A DNA stretch of 64,000 nt. Source: Microtetraspora glauca. GTDB lineage: Bacteria; Actinomycetota; Actinomycetes; Streptomycetales; Streptomycetaceae. The stretch is from assembly GCA_000721275.1 (NCBI GenBank), contig JOFO01000002.1, positions 248,001 to 312,000 of the forward strand, given 5' to 3'. Within the stretch, counting starts at the first letter, position 1. Each line of letters begins with the position of its first letter. The position numbers and the translations under genes are program-made. The notes under the pieces were generated by a model. It had not been told where the DNA came from. It ran no database searches and was given only the letters and a program-made list of their open reading frames with translations. Shown one piece after another: positions 8,884 to 17,981 of the stretch.

Positions 8884-10095
8884 TCAGCGGCGGGCGACGC
8901 CCTCGGCGCGCGCGGCGGCGGCGACCGCGGCCGCGACGGCCGGGGCGACCCGGTCGTCGAACGGCGACGGGATGACGCAGTCGGCGGCGAGCGCGTCACC
9001 GACGACACCGGCGATGGCGTCGGCGGCGGCGATCTTCATGCCCTCGGTGATCCGGGAGGCCCGGACCTGGAGCGCGCCGGCGAAGATGCCGGGGAACGCG
9101 AGGACGTTGTTGATCTGGTTGGGGTAGTCCGAACGGCCGGTGGCCACGACCGCCGCGTACTTGTGCGCGACGTCGGGGTGCACCTCGGGGTTCGGGTTGG
9201 CCATGGCGAAGACGAAGGCGTCCTTGGCCATGGAGGCGACGGCGGCCTCGGGGACCGTACCGCCGGAGACGCCGATGAAGACGTCGGCACCGGCCAGGGC
9301 GCTCTCCAGGGAGCCGGTGAGGCCGGCCTTGTTGGTGAGGCCGGCGATCTCGCGCTTGACGTCGGTGAGGTCCTCGCGGTCGCTGCTGACGACGCCCTTG
9401 CGGTCGGCGACGCAGACGTCGCCGATGCCGGCCTCCAGCAGGAACTTGGCGATGGCCACGCCGGCCGCGCCCGCGCCGGAGATGACGGCGCGCAGGTCGC
9501 CGAGGGTCCGGCCGGTCAGCTTCGCCGCGTTCCGCAGGGCGGCGAGGGTGACGATCGCGGTGCCGTGCTGGTCGTCGTGGAAGACCGGGATGTCGAGGCG
9601 CTCCTGGAGCTTGCGCTCGATCTCGAAGCACCGCGGCGCCGAGATGTCCTCCAGGTTCACGCCGCCGAAGGACGGGGCGAGCCGGACGACGGTGTCGACG
9701 ATCTCGTCGGTGTCGGTGGTCGCGAGGGCGATCGGGACGGCGTCCACGCCGCCGAACTGCTTGAAGAGGATCGCCTTGCCCTCCATCACCGGGAGGGAGG
9801 CCTCCGGGCCGATGTCGCCGAGGCCGAGCACCGCGGTGCCGTCGGTGACGACGGCGACGACCTGGGACTTCCACGTGTAGTCGTGGACCAGGTCGGGCTG
9901 CTCGGCGATGGCGGTGCACACCTTGGCGACGCCGGGGGTGTACGCGAGGGACAGGTCGTCCTTGTCGCGGACGGGCACGGTGGCCTGAATGGCCATCTTG
10001 CCTCCGCGGTGGAGGGCGAAAGCCGGGTCGAAGGGCTCCTCGGGAGCTCCTTCCGTACCGCTCTCGCTGCGAGGATTGACGATCTCCGCTGCCAT
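8884..10095 (-). CDS. NAD(P)-dependent malic enzyme
   Basis: A 403-residue short bacterial malic enzyme that decarboxylates malate to pyruvate. Visible are the catalytic and metal region (SLAYTPGVAKVC, FHDDQHGTAIV), the Rossmann motif (VISGAGAAGVAIAKFLL), GVSGGTVPE and FAMANPNPEV. The ATG at 10095 gives the standard N-terminus; the frame continues upstream but without family similarity. A weak AAGGGG lies about 10 nt before the start. The gene faces away from the amino-acid ABC importer across a 548-nt intergenic region. Confidence 0.95.
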   Translation of the reverse strand: MAAEIVNPRSESGTEGAPEEPFDPAFALHRGGKMAIQATVPVRDKDDLSLAYTPGVAKVCTAIAEQPDLVHDYTWKSQVVAVVTDGTAVLGLGDIGPEASLPVMEGKAILFKQFGGVDAVPIALATTDTDEIVDTVVRLAPSFGGVNLEDISAPRCFEIERKLQERLDIPVFHDDQHGTAIVTLAALRNAAKLTGRTLGDLRAVISGAGAAGVAIAKFLLEAGIGDVCVADRKGVVSSDREDLTDVKREIAGLTNKAGLTGSLESALAGADVFIGVSGGTVPEAAVASMAKDAFVFAMANPNPEVHPDVAHKYAAVVATGRSDYPNQINNVLAFPGIFAGALQVRASRITEGMKIAAADAIAGVVGDALAADCVIPSPFDDRVAPAVAAAVAAAARAEGVARR

Positions 10096-10643
10096 GTGGG
10101 TGAGACCCCTTATGTCTGTTGTCGAGGGTGGCCGCTCCTGGTGTGGAGCGGTGGGCGGGTCCCGCGGCCGCCGTGTCTGGCAGCCGCGCGGGCGCGCCGC
10201 ACAACGCGCCCTGAGCCCCGGATGAGGGGTGTAAGGATCCTTCTTACCGGACGGGGGGCACCGCAGACGAGTCCGTATCCCCTCGGTGACACGACTCATA
10301 CGTACTGCTTCCGGACGCGGACGGACAGCGACTCGTCACCGGATGTCCGGACAGATGCCTCCACCACCCGATTGATGGCCTTCGTGTCGTCCGAATGGCG
10401 AGATCGACAGCAGATTTTCCGGTGGAGGGGGAAGCGAACGAAAGATGGTCCGGCCTTGATGTACCGGCCTGTCGGGATTCGGGCGCGACCCGTTACCCGA
10501 TTTTGACATCCGTGGCCGTCGGTTTGAGGCAGTCCGAATGGCAAGATGCCGTAATCACACGAGGTCGCGACACTCGAAGATGCGTACGCGACTTTTTTGG
10601 CAACGCCTATGGCTACTCCCTCACACGCCGGAGGATCCCGACC
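10096..10643. promoter_or_regulatory. long divergent intergenic region with a repeated 16-mer
   Basis: No gene is supported in these 548 nt between malic enzyme and the ABC importer. The sequence GTCCGAATGGCRAGAT occurs at 10389-10404 and again at 10532-10547 with one difference. A TTGACA-like hexamer is at 10503-10508, and a 7-bp hairpin (10132-10138 with 10145-10151) lies near the malic enzyme start. The repeats could be regulator sites for the importer; no regulator is identified. Confidence 0.45.
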
Positions 10644-11603
10644 ATGACCGCACGCACCACGCGCTGTACGACCGCCGCCAAGACCCGCACCTCCCGTCTT
10701 GCCGCGGTCGCCGCCATCGCGGTCGCCGGCTCGATGCTGCTGACCGCCTGCGGCGACCAGACCGACGGGGGCTCCACGAAGGAGGGCGGCACCGCCGCCA
10801 GCAACGCCCCGCTCTTCTCGAAGCTGCCCGCCGACATCCAGAAGGCCGGCGTCATCAAGGTCGGCACGGACGCCTCCTACGCCCCGATGGAGTTCACCCA
10901 GGACGGCAAGATCGTCGGTGTCGACCCCGACATCGCCGCCGCCCTCTCCAAGCAGCTCGGCGTGAAGTTCGAGTTCACCTCGGGCACCTTCGACGGCCTG
11001 ATCACCTCCCTGGAGACCGGCCGCCAGGACATCGTCATGTCCTCCATGACGGACAACAAGAAGCGCCAGGAGGGCCTGGACGACAACGGGAAGAAGATCG
11101 GCAAGGGCGTCGACTTCGTCGACTACTTCTCCTCCGGCGTCTCCCTGCTGGTCAAGAAGGGCAACCCGCAGGGCGTGAACTCGCTCGACGACCTCTGCGG
11201 CAAGACCGTCGCCGTCCAGCGCGGCACGATCTATGAGGACACCTTCAAGGCCCAGGCCGAGAAGTGCGGCTCGAACAAGCTCACGATCCAGGCGTTCGAC
11301 ACCGACGCCGAGGCCCAGACCCGGGTGAAGGCCGGCGGTGCGGTCGCCGACCTGAACGACTACCCGGTCGCCGCGTACATCGCGAAGACCTCCGGCGGCG
11401 GCAAGGACTTCGAGGTCGTCGGCAACCAGACGGACGTCGGCCTCATGGGCATCGCCGTCTCCAAGGAGAAGACCCAGCTGCGCGACGCCATCAAGGAGGC
11501 GCTCGACGCCGCCATCAAGGACGGCAGCTACGCCGAGGCCCTGAAGAAGTGGGACGTCGAGGACAGCGCGGTCAAGTCGGCCACCATCAACGCCGGCAAG
11601 TGA
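10644..11603 (+). CDS. amino-acid ABC transporter, lipoprotein substrate-binding protein
   Basis: 319 residues. It is a type II periplasmic-binding-protein homologue anchored as a lipoprotein: the signal AAVAAIAVAGSMLLTACGD carries a lipobox with the acylated Cys. The SBP_bac_3 signature GVDPDIAAALSKQLGVKFEF and a DGLITSLETGRQDIV segment point to polar amino acids. The location next to malic enzyme matches the glutamate-type importer of Streptomyces, so glutamate or a similar amino acid is inferred. The ATG follows GGAGG at 10630-10634. First gene of a three-gene operon. Confidence 0.94.
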   Translation: MTARTTRCTTAAKTRTSRLAAVAAIAVAGSMLLTACGDQTDGGSTKEGGTAASNAPLFSKLPADIQKAGVIKVGTDASYAPMEFTQDGKIVGVDPDIAAALSKQLGVKFEFTSGTFDGLITSLETGRQDIVMSSMTDNKKRQEGLDDNGKKIGKGVDFVDYFSSGVSLLVKKGNPQGVNSLDDLCGKTVAVQRGTIYEDTFKAQAEKCGSNKLTIQAFDTDAEAQTRVKAGGAVADLNDYPVAAYIAKTSGGGKDFEVVGNQTDVGLMGIAVSKEKTQLRDAIKEALDAAIKDGSYAEALKKWDVEDSAVKSATINAGK

Positions 11604-11643
11604 CCTGCTCTCCTCCCCCACGCACCACTGAAGGGCAGTCGTG

Positions 11644-12594
11644 ATGACTGACAAGATCAGCAAGGACCCGGCCCCCGCGCCGTCCGGGTCCGGCCCCTCG
11701 GGCACGCCGTACGAGGCGATCAAGGCCGTCCCGGTCCGGCACTGGGGTCGCTGGGTCAGCGGCGTCGTCGTCGTGGTCCTCCTCGGCTGGCTCGTCTACG
11801 CCTTCTCCCAGGGCAACATCGTCTGGGCGACGGTCGGAGACAAGCTGTTCGACCCGTCGATCCTCAGCGGCCTCTGGAAGACCGTCCTCATCAGCGTCTC
11901 GGCGATGGCGCTGGGCCTCGTGCTCGGCATCCTCTTCGCCGTGATGCGGCTGTCGAAGAACCCGGTGACGGGCGCCGTCGCGTGGCTCTACATCTGGTTC
12001 TTCCGCGGCACGCCGGTCTACGTCCAGCTGCTCGTCTGGTTCAACCTGGCCCTGATCTTCGAGTACGTGAACCTCGGCCCGATCTACAAGGACGAGACCT
12101 CCCAGGTCCTGACCCCGTTCATGGTGGCCCTGCTGGGCCTCGGCCTGAACGAGGGCGCCTACATGGCGGAGATCGTCCGGGCCGGCATCCAGTCGGTCGA
12201 CGAGGGCCAGACCGAGGCGGCGCACGCGCTCGGCATGTCGCAGACGAAGACCATGCGCAGGATCGTTCTTCCGCAGGCCATGCGGGTGATCGTGCCGCCG
12301 ACGGGCAACGAGTTCATCAACATGCTGAAGACCTCGTCGCTGGTCTCGGCCGTGCAGTACACCGAGCTCCTCCGCGCCTCCTCGAACATCGGCAGCACGG
12401 CCGGTGCGGTGATGGAGATGCTCTTCGTCGCGTCCATCTGGTACCTGGCGCTGACCAGCGTCTTCAGCGTCGGCCAGTACTACCTGGAGCGCCGTTTCGC
12501 CCGCGGTTCGACCCGTAACCTGCCCCCCACCCCGTGGCAGCGGGTCAAGACGAACCTCGCCACGTTCAAGCGCTCCCCGGAGGCATCGGCATGA
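11644..12594 (+). CDS. amino-acid ABC transporter permease
   Basis: A 316-residue HisM-type permease with an N-terminal hydrophobic helix and a membrane domain of about five segments. The [15 protein letters not shown] and [29 protein letters not shown] (EAA loop) motifs contact the ATPase. GTG at 11641 and ATG at 11644 are adjacent; the ATG is preferred because AAGGG (11631-11635) is 8 nt away. It overlaps the ATPase start by 4 nt. Only one permease is present, so a homodimeric channel is likely. Confidence 0.94.
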   Translation: MTDKISKDPAPAPSGSGPSGTPYEAIKAVPVRHWGRWVSGVVVVVLLGWLVYAFSQGNIVWATVGDKLFDPSILSGLWKTVLISVSAMALGLVLGILFAVMRLSKNPVTGAVAWLYIWFFRGTPVYVQLLVWFNLALIFEYVNLGPIYKDETSQVLTPFMVALLGLGLNEGAYMAEIVRAGIQSVDEGQTEAAHALGMSQTKTMRRIVLPQAMRVIVPPTGNEFINMLKTSSLVSAVQYTELLRASSNIGSTAGAVMEMLFVASIWYLALTSVFSVGQYYLERRFARGSTRNLPPTPWQRVKTNLATFKRSPEASA

Positions 12595-13358
12595 CCGGTC
12601 AGCTCATGGTCAAGGCGGAGGGCGTCCACAAGTCCTACGGCGCCGCCCACATCCTCCGCGGCATCGACCTGGAGGTCCGCAGCGGGGAGGTGTTCTGCCT
12701 GGTCGGCCCGTCCGGCTCCGGCAAGTCGACCTTCCTGCGCTGCATCAACCACCTGGAGCGGATCGACGGCGGCCGGCTCTCGGTCGACGGCCAGCTCGTC
12801 GGCTACCGCCAGAAGGGCGACAAGCTGTACGAGCTGAAGGACAGCGAGGTCGCGGCCCAGCGCCGGGACATCGGCATGGTCTTCCAGCGCTTCAACCTCT
12901 TCCCCCACATGACGGCCCTGGCCAACGTCATGGAGGCCCCGATCCAGGTGAAGGGCGAGTCCAAGGCCGTCGCCCGCGAGCGGGCCGAGCGCCTGCTCGA
13001 CCGGGTCGGCCTGCGGGACCGGATGGGGAACTACCCGTCGCAGCTCTCCGGCGGCCAGCAGCAGCGCGTCGCCATCGCCCGCGCGCTGGCGATGGAGCCG
13101 AAGCTGATGCTCTTCGACGAGCCCACCTCGGCGCTCGACCCGGAGCTCGTCGGCGACGTCCTCGACGTCATGCGGGACCTCGCCGAGTCGGGCATGACGA
13201 TGATCGTCGTCACCCACGAGATGGGCTTCGCCCGGGAGGTCGGCGACTCGCTGGTCTTCATGGACGGCGGCGTGGTGGTCGAGTCCGGCCACCCGCGCGA
13301 GGTCCTGACCAACCCGCAGCACGACCGGACGAAGGCGTTCCTGTCCAAGGTGCTGTAA
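12591..13358 (+). CDS. amino-acid ABC transporter ATP-binding protein
   Basis: 255 residues, a PAAT-family ATPase that powers the adjacent permease. Walker [10 protein letters not shown], the signature LSGGQQQR, Walker [15 protein letters not shown] and the H-loop VVTHEM are all present. The ATG overlaps the permease stop as ATGA, with GGAGG at 12579-12583. The last codons and the stop lie inside a 17-bp tandem duplication. Confidence 0.96.
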   Translation: MTGQLMVKAEGVHKSYGAAHILRGIDLEVRSGEVFCLVGPSGSGKSTFLRCINHLERIDGGRLSVDGQLVGYRQKGDKLYELKDSEVAAQRRDIGMVFQRFNLFPHMTALANVMEAPIQVKGESKAVARERAERLLDRVGLRDRMGNYPSQLSGGQQQRVAIARALAMEPKLMLFDEPTSALDPELVGDVLDVMRDLAESGMTMIVVTHEMGFAREVGDSLVFMDGGVVVESGHPREVLTNPQHDRTKAFLSKVL

Positions 13359-13382
13359 GACGCACGGTGCTGTAAGACGCAC
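13349..13382 (+). repeat. 17-bp perfect tandem duplication over a stop codon
   Basis: The unit GGTGCTGTAAGACGCAC is present at 13349-13365 and again, with no spacer, at 13366-13382. The first copy holds the last codons and TAA of the ABC ATPase gene. The second copy is untranslated and looks like a recent slippage event. Confidence 0.9.
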
Positions 13383-13402
13383 GGCGCCGCAGGGCGCACG
13401 AG

Positions 13403-13438
13403 GAGGGGCGGTACGGGCACGAGCCCGTACCGCCCCTC
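13403..13438 (+). terminator. intrinsic terminator of the ABC importer operon
   Basis: Perfect 16-bp stem (13403-13418 with 13423-13438) and an ACGA loop. It lies between the importer and the convergent methyltransferase gene and can act in both directions. Confidence 0.85.
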
Positions 13439-13470
13439 TCGCACGTCCGCGGTCCGCGGCCGCCTTCTAC

Positions 13471-14220
13471 CTACTTCACGGCCAGCAGCAGGGTGTCCGA
13501 GGGCGAGCACCAGACCGGCCGGGCCTCGCCGAAGCCGGCCGCCCGCAGCGCGTCGGCGTGCCAGCGGACCGGGGGCATGTCGCCGTCGGCGTGCTCGCCG
13601 TAGATCTCGAAGCGGCGCGCGGTGGGCTCGGCGAGGACGGGGTCCTTCGCGGCGAGCGCCCACCAGTCGGCCCAGTCGAGGACCCCGGCGGCCTTCTCCG
13701 CGTCCATCCGGGCGTGCCGCTGGGCCCGCTCGGCGGCGTTGATCCTCGGGGTGTCCGGATCGATCATGTGGTCGGCGTTCATGAAGACGCCGCCCTCGCG
13801 GACGAGCCCGCCGATCTGCCCGTACAGGGCGGCCAGGGGCTCGCTGTGCAGCCAGTGCAGCGCGGTGGCCGTGAGCACGGCGTCGTACGTGTCGTACGGC
13901 AGCTCCCGCGTCCACGCGGGGTCCTTGAGGTCGGCCGTCACGAAGGTGACGCGCCCGTCGCCCTCGAAGGTGCCCCGGGCAATGGCGAGCAGCGCGGGGT
14001 CGAGGTCGACGCCGGTGGATTCGGCCTTCGGGAACCTCCGGAGGAGCCTGTCCGTGATACTTCCCGTACCGCAGGCGAGGTCGAGGACGCGGGGCTCCGG
14101 TCCCACCAGTGCCTCGACCATGTCGAGCATGACGCGGAACCGCTCCTCGCGGTCCGGCATGTACCACTCCTGCTGGCGGTCCCAGCTCCGCTGCCAGCCG
14201 GCCCAGTCGGTGCCACCCAT
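13471..14220 (-). CDS. class I SAM-dependent methyltransferase
   Basis: 249 residues with the Rossmann methyltransferase core: motif I VLDLACGTGSITDRLL, the acidic ribose contact in STGVDLDPALL, and the post-I DAVLTATALHWL. It belongs to the broad UbiE/trans-aconitate-like methyltransferase group; the substrate is unknown. The ATG at 14220 has GAGAGG about 7 nt upstream. It diverges from the CGNR gene. Confidence 0.9.
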   Translation of the reverse strand: MGGTDWAGWQRSWDRQQEWYMPDREERFRVMLDMVEALVGPEPRVLDLACGTGSITDRLLRRFPKAESTGVDLDPALLAIARGTFEGDGRVTFVTADLKDPAWTRELPYDTYDAVLTATALHWLHSEPLAALYGQIGGLVREGGVFMNADHMIDPDTPRINAAERAQRHARMDAEKAAGVLDWADWWALAAKDPVLAEPTARRFEIYGEHADGDMPPVRWHADALRAAGFGEARPVWCSPSDTLLLAVK

Positions 14221-14333
14221 GTCCGTACCCTCTCGTCGTCGCCACGGAAAAGCCGAGAACGTAATACCCTCAGAGGGGAAACACCAGTTACCCCCTCGAC
14301 GCCGACCCTAGCCCGCCACCGTAAGGACTACAA

Positions 14334-14963
14334 GTGGAACTGGCCTATTACTCGGATTACGCCGTGCGCCTCGTCAACACCGAGGAGCCGGCCCGCGGCA
14401 GGGACGGCCTCACCACGGTCGAGGTGCTCAAGGAACTCTTCGGCCCGGCCACCCAGATGTCCCGCCGGATCACCGAGGCCGACCTGCCGCGGTTCCGCGC
14501 GATCCGGGCCCGGCTGCGGGCCGTCTTCACCGCGGCCGACGAGGGCGACCACACCGGCGCGGTCGACCTGCTGAACTCCCTGCTCCTGGAGTTCCCGGTC
14601 AGCCCCCAGATCTCCGGCCACGACACCCTCGACGAGGAGGGCCGGCCCCGCTGGCACATGCACCTCGCCGACCACTCGTCCAACGCGACCGCCGGCTACG
14701 CGGCCATCTCGGCGATGGGCCTCGCCTTCCACCTGACCGAGTTCGGCGCCGACCGGCTCGGCCTCTGCCAGGCGCCGCCCTGCCGCAACGCCTACCTCGA
14801 CACCTCCACCAACCGCTCCCGGCGCTACTGCTCCGACCGCTGCGCCACCCGCGCCAACGTGGCCGCCTACCGGGCCCGCAAGCGCCTGGAGGCCGAACGG
14901 GCCGACCTCACCGGCCGCACCGACGAGAACAGCCAGGAGAGCAGCACCCCGGCCGACCGCTGA
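14334..14963 (+). CDS. CGNR zinc finger / ABATE domain protein
   Basis: 209 residues. An N-terminal ABATE-type domain (ELAYYSDYAVRLVNTEEP and following) is joined to a C-terminal treble-clef zinc finger at about residues 140-185 (LCQAPPCRNAYLDTSTNRSR, YCSDRCATRANVAAYRARK). The motif that names the family, CGNR, is CATR here. The family is thought to be made of stress-linked transcription regulators. The GTG at 14334 begins the conserved N-terminus. Its last 97 nt overlap the convergent sodX gene. Confidence 0.88.
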   Translation: MELAYYSDYAVRLVNTEEPARGRDGLTTVEVLKELFGPATQMSRRITEADLPRFRAIRARLRAVFTAADEGDHTGAVDLLNSLLLEFPVSPQISGHDTLDEEGRPRWHMHLADHSSNATAGYAAISAMGLAFHLTEFGADRLGLCQAPPCRNAYLDTSTNRSRRYCSDRCATRANVAAYRARKRLEAERADLTGRTDENSQESSTPADR

Positions 14964-15292
14964 CGCCCCGGCGTCAACGGCCGGTACCGCGCCAGCACCC
15001 GCCCGAGCACCAGCTCGGGCGGCACCGCCCCGAACACCCGGCTGTCCCCCTCGGCGCCCGGATTGTCCCCGAGCACCCACCAGCCGGCGTCCCGTCGCTC
15101 GACCAGACGCTTCACCACGAGCAGATCCTGCTGGAGCGGATGGCGCAGCACGGCGACGTCCCCGGCCGCCACCCGCCCGCCGTACCGCACGAGCAGCCGA
15201 TCGCGGTGCAGCAGCGTCGGCACCATCGACACCCCGGTCACCTCGGCGATCCCGAACGGCGCCTCGGCCGCCGCGGTAGCCTCCCGCTCCAC
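14867..15292 (-). CDS. sodX: nickel-type superoxide dismutase maturation protease
   Basis: 141 residues of the S26 signal-peptidase fold. It removes the short N-terminal leader of SodN so that the nickel hook can form. The catalytic Ser is in GVSMVPT (Ser22) and the general-base Lys in LLVVKRLV (about Lys61); GDNPGAEGDSRVFG is the S26 box. The GTG at 15292 is chosen because a GGGGAG ribosome site lies just upstream and because longer starts would run through sodN. Divergent from sodN. Its 3' end overlaps the CGNR gene on the opposite strand. Confidence 0.92.
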   Translation of the reverse strand: MEREATAAAEAPFGIAEVTGVSMVPTLLHRDRLLVRYGGRVAAGDVAVLRHPLQQDLLVVKRLVERRDAGWWVLGDNPGAEGDSRVFGAVPPELVLGRVLARYRPLTPGRQRSAGVLLSWLFSSVRPVRSARSASRRLRAR

Positions 15293-15434
15293 TCCTGCTC
15301 CCCTCGTCGACTCGTACACGAGTCCGATCCGTTCCCCGGACTTTTGACCTAAGCCCCAGGGGGCGCTCGCGAAAACGCCCTTCTCACCGAGTAATCTCCC
15401 ACTTGAGAAGACGATCACGAGGAAGGACGGCTCC

Positions 15435-15830
15435 ATGCTCTCCCGCCTGTTTGCCCCCAAGGTCAAGGTCAGCGCCCACTGCGACCTCCCCTGCGGCGTG
15501 TACGACCCGGCCCAGGCCCGTATCGAGGCCGAGTCCGTCAAGGCCGTCCAGGAGAAGTACCAGGCGAACGAGGACCCGCACTTCCGGGCCCGCGCCACGG
15601 TCATCAAGGAGCAGCGCGCCGAGCTCGCCAAGCACCACGTCTCGGTCCTGTGGAGCGACTACTTCAAGGCTCCGCACTTCGAGAAGTACCCCGAGCTCAA
15701 CCAGCTGGTCAACGACACCCTGAAGGCCCTCTCGGCCGCCAAGGCGTCGACCGACCCGAAGACCGGCGAGAAGGCCCTGGAGCTCATCGCCGAGATCGAC
15801 CGCATCTTCTGGGAGACCAAGAAGGCTTGA
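15435..15830 (+). CDS. sodN: nickel superoxide dismutase
   Basis: 131 residues. SodN dismutates superoxide in the cytoplasm with a nickel ion held by the N-terminal hook. The hook HCDLPCGVYDP starts at residue 15 after a 14-residue leader (MLSRLFAPKVKVSA) that SodX cleaves. A GAGGAAGGA ribosome site precedes the ATG. The last codons (WETKKA-stop) lie inside the left attachment site of an integrated element, whose sequence replaces the original GCC Ala codon by GCT without changing the protein. The original 3'UTR is now about 13.7 kb away at 29501. Confidence 0.97.
   Translation: MLSRLFAPKVKVSAHCDLPCGVYDPAQARIEAESVKAVQEKYQANEDPHFRARATVIKEQRAELAKHHVSVLWSDYFKAPHFEKYPELNQLVNDTLKALSAAKASTDPKTGEKALELIAEIDRIFWETKKA
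15812..15830 (+). other. attL core
   Basis: GGAGACCAAGAAGGCTTGA, the last codons of sodN. It matches attR at 18 of 19 positions (T against C at the 16th base). The integrase stop codon is only 8 bp away. Confidence 0.88.
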
Positions 15831-15837
15831 TCTCCCT

Positions 15838-16992
15838 CTAGGCGGCCTGACCTGCACTTTCGCGGGTCGTGCCGCTTAGCTGTCCGCACCCGGTCCGCAG
15901 TCCGCCGAGCACGGCGTCCATGACGGCCCGGGTGCGGTCTTCTTCCCCGGGCCAGAGGTGCGCGTAGATCCGCAGCGTGATGACGGCGGACGCGTGCCCG
16001 AGGACGAGCTGCACCTGCTTGACGCTCGCGCCGCCGGCGATGAGCGCGGAGGCGCAGAAGCGCCGCAGGTCGTGGGTGACCATGTGCGGCAGCTCGACGG
16101 CCTTACGGCCTTCTCGCTCGGCGGCCCCATTCTCGGCCGCCTGGAGCGCCTTGCGAGCCCCATTCCACTCGGTCTTCCACCGCCGGTAGTTGAGCGGCTC
16201 GCCCTCCTCCATGGTGAACAGCCACTCCCTGGACGGACGAGCGGCGAGATGCGCGAGGAGCGCGTCGGTGACGACCTCGCCGACCGGAACCGTGCGCCGG
16301 GACTTGGCGGTCTTGGGCGGCCCGATCTTCCCGGACTGGAGCCGCTGCCGGTCGACCCGGATGATGCCGGCCTTGAAGTCGACGTCCGACACTTTAAGGC
16401 CGAGCAGTTCGCCGATGCGCAGCCCTGATCCGGCGAGGGTGACGATCGCCGCGCGGATGTACGGCGGCATCACCCGCGCCATCGCCTCGATCTGCTCGAC
16501 CGTGGGCGGAGTGACCTCCTCGTCCTGCATGGCCGGGAGGGTGATCCGGCGGCACGGGCTGGAGGCGATGACCTTGTCGTCCACGGCCGCCGTCATGACG
16601 CGCACGAGAACGTCATAGACGTTCCTCACGCTGCCGGGTCCGAGTTGGTCGGAGAGGTGCTTGAAAAGCACCTGGATGTCGTTGCGGCGTATCGCGGCCA
16701 TGGAGCGGGCACCCAGCGCCGGTACGAGGTGGAGCCGGAGCGCGTTGTCGGTGATGCGCTCGCCCGCCTCACTGGCGATGAGCGAGCCCTCCCACTTCTC
16801 GGCGTACTTCTCGAAAGTGACGCGGCCGGCGCGCGGATCGACGTACTGGCCGGTGACCATGCTGGCCGTGACCTCGTCGAGCCAGCGCTGGGCGTCAAGT
16901 TTCCGCTCGAAGTGGCGGGCGTGTTCCTTGCCGTCGAGGTCGCGGTAGCGGGCCCGCCATTTGCCGTTGGGGCGCTTCTGGATGTTGGCCAA
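15838..16992 (-). CDS. int: tyrosine site-specific recombinase (integrase)
   Basis: 384 residues. An N-terminal arm-binding and SAM-like core-binding part (residues 1-160) is followed by the catalytic domain with Arg192 (GSGLRIGELLG), His307/Arg310 (THDLRRFCAS), His333 (LGHASAVITL) and the Tyr343 nucleophile (RIYAHLW). It starts at TTG 16992 with AAGGAG about 7 nt upstream. It lies at the left end beside attL, as in pSAM2-like and phage-like elements. It should catalyse integration at the sodN 3' end. Confidence 0.96.
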   Translation of the reverse strand: MANIQKRPNGKWRARYRDLDGKEHARHFERKLDAQRWLDEVTASMVTGQYVDPRAGRVTFEKYAEKWEGSLIASEAGERITDNALRLHLVPALGARSMAAIRRNDIQVLFKHLSDQLGPGSVRNVYDVLVRVMTAAVDDKVIASSPCRRITLPAMQDEEVTPPTVEQIEAMARVMPPYIRAAIVTLAGSGLRIGELLGLKVSDVDFKAGIIRVDRQRLQSGKIGPPKTAKSRRTVPVGEVVTDALLAHLAARPSREWLFTMEEGEPLNYRRWKTEWNGARKALQAAENGAAEREGRKAVELPHMVTHDLRRFCASALIAGGASVKQVQLVLGHASAVITLRIYAHLWPGEEDRTRAVMDAVLGGLRTGCGQLSGTTRESAGQAA

Positions 16993-17016
16993 GTGGCCTC
17001 TCCTTCGTGTCGGTTG

Positions 17017-17517
17017 TCAGTAGTGGCCGCCGTCCTCGATGTCGCTACTGAGCGTGCGAGCGTCCCGCTCGTCACCCATGAGGCGGAGGCACTGCTCGTG
17101 GATGGCCCGCGAGCTGTCCGGGTGGGCCCTGATGTGGTCGGCGATGGCGACCACGGCGCGGTGGAGACGGTCGCGCGCATCTCGGGCCTCGTAGAACGCT
17201 TCGACGGCCTCTTGGACGAGGCGCCGGCTGTCGATGTCGAGCCCCTCCAGGGGCGGGGACATCAGCTCTTCGAGAGGGAGCTCGAAGACGCGGGAGAAGG
17301 CGAGGGCCTCGTCGAGGTTGATGCGTCGACGAGGGGTGCCGTTCTCGATGCGCCAGACCGCCGTCTGGTTCATCTTCACGCCGGCTCTGGTCACCCGATC
17401 AGCCAGCTCGGTCGTGCTCCACCCTCTGACCTCGCGCTCCAGGGCCACACGCGCGGCCACGTTCCCTTCGCTGTAGAGCAGCGGCACCTCGCCGCCTTCG
17501 GGCCTGTCGCCTGCCAT
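17017..17517 (-). CDS. XRE-family helix-turn-helix regulator
   Basis: 166 residues from the ATG at 17517 (GGAGG 5 nt upstream). The helix-turn-helix lies at about residues 20-75 (ALEREVRGWSTTELADRVTRA, NQTAVWRIENGTPRRRINLDEAL). The C-terminal half is helical and rich in Arg, Asp and Glu. It stops 24 nt before the integrase start on the same strand, so it is probably co-transcribed with int and may control it and the divergent excisionase-like gene. Confidence 0.9.
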   Translation of the reverse strand: MAGDRPEGGEVPLLYSEGNVAARVALEREVRGWSTTELADRVTRAGVKMNQTAVWRIENGTPRRRINLDEALAFSRVFELPLEELMSPPLEGLDIDSRRLVQEAVEAFYEARDARDRLHRAVVAIADHIRAHPDSSRAIHEQCLRLMGDERDARTLSSDIEDGGHY

Positions 17518-17638
17518 CGAACCTCCATCGCCATCGTCGCTATCCCAATTGAAACATGAGCTTCCCGATTTGGTTAACCGCCGATCCCGAGGTACAACTC
17601 TATGCAGATCGAATCGCCACCTAGCCGAATGGGAATAC

Positions 17639-17833
17639 ATGCGATACCTGACCACTGCCGAGGTCGCCGAGCGCTACCGCACAGCCGAGAGCACCGTCCG
17701 CTACTGGCGCCAAATCAAGAAGGGGCCGCGCGGCATCAAGGTCGGCAAGCGGGTGCTGTACCCCGAGGCGGAGCTGCTGCGCTACGAGCGCACGCTGATC
17801 GACGGCCGAGACGAGTGGGGCCTGGCCTCATGA
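17639..17833 (+). CDS. xis: excisionase-like helix-turn-helix protein
   Basis: 64 residues with the winged helix typical of element excisionases (LTTAEVAERYRTAESTVRYW, KVGKRVLYPEAELLRYE). Such proteins bend DNA at att sites to favour excision. The gene is divergent from the XRE regulator across 121 nt. The ATG at 17639 has only a weak GGGAA upstream. An ATGA overlap at its stop opens a 29-codon frame that is not supported as a gene. Confidence 0.85.
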   Translation: MRYLTTAEVAERYRTAESTVRYWRQIKKGPRGIKVGKRVLYPEAELLRYERTLIDGRDEWGLAS

Positions 17834-17931
17834 GCCGCCAGCAACCCCGGACACAGCAACGGCCCCCGGCGCGCCAACGCCGAGGGCCGGAGATTCCCCT
17901 GCACGTCGCCCATCCCTGAACGAACGAACCG

Positions 17932-17966
17932 GTGAGAGGCGGGACCTTGCCAGTCCCGCCCCTCAC
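17932..17966 (+). promoter_or_regulatory. hairpin just upstream of the DUF3631 gene
   Basis: 13-bp stem (17932-17944 with 17954-17966) with one A-C mismatch, ending 15 nt before the DUF3631 start and just before its ribosome site (GAGAGGAA). It could be a terminator for the excisionase transcript or a leader control element. Confidence 0.5.
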
Positions 17967-17981
17967 CTGAGAGGAACGCCA

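Noticed and set aside
17830..17919. A 29-codon frame overlapping the excisionase stop as ATGA
   Set aside because: No ribosome site and a low-complexity Gln/Arg/Pro translation; it could be coupled, but nothing else supports it.
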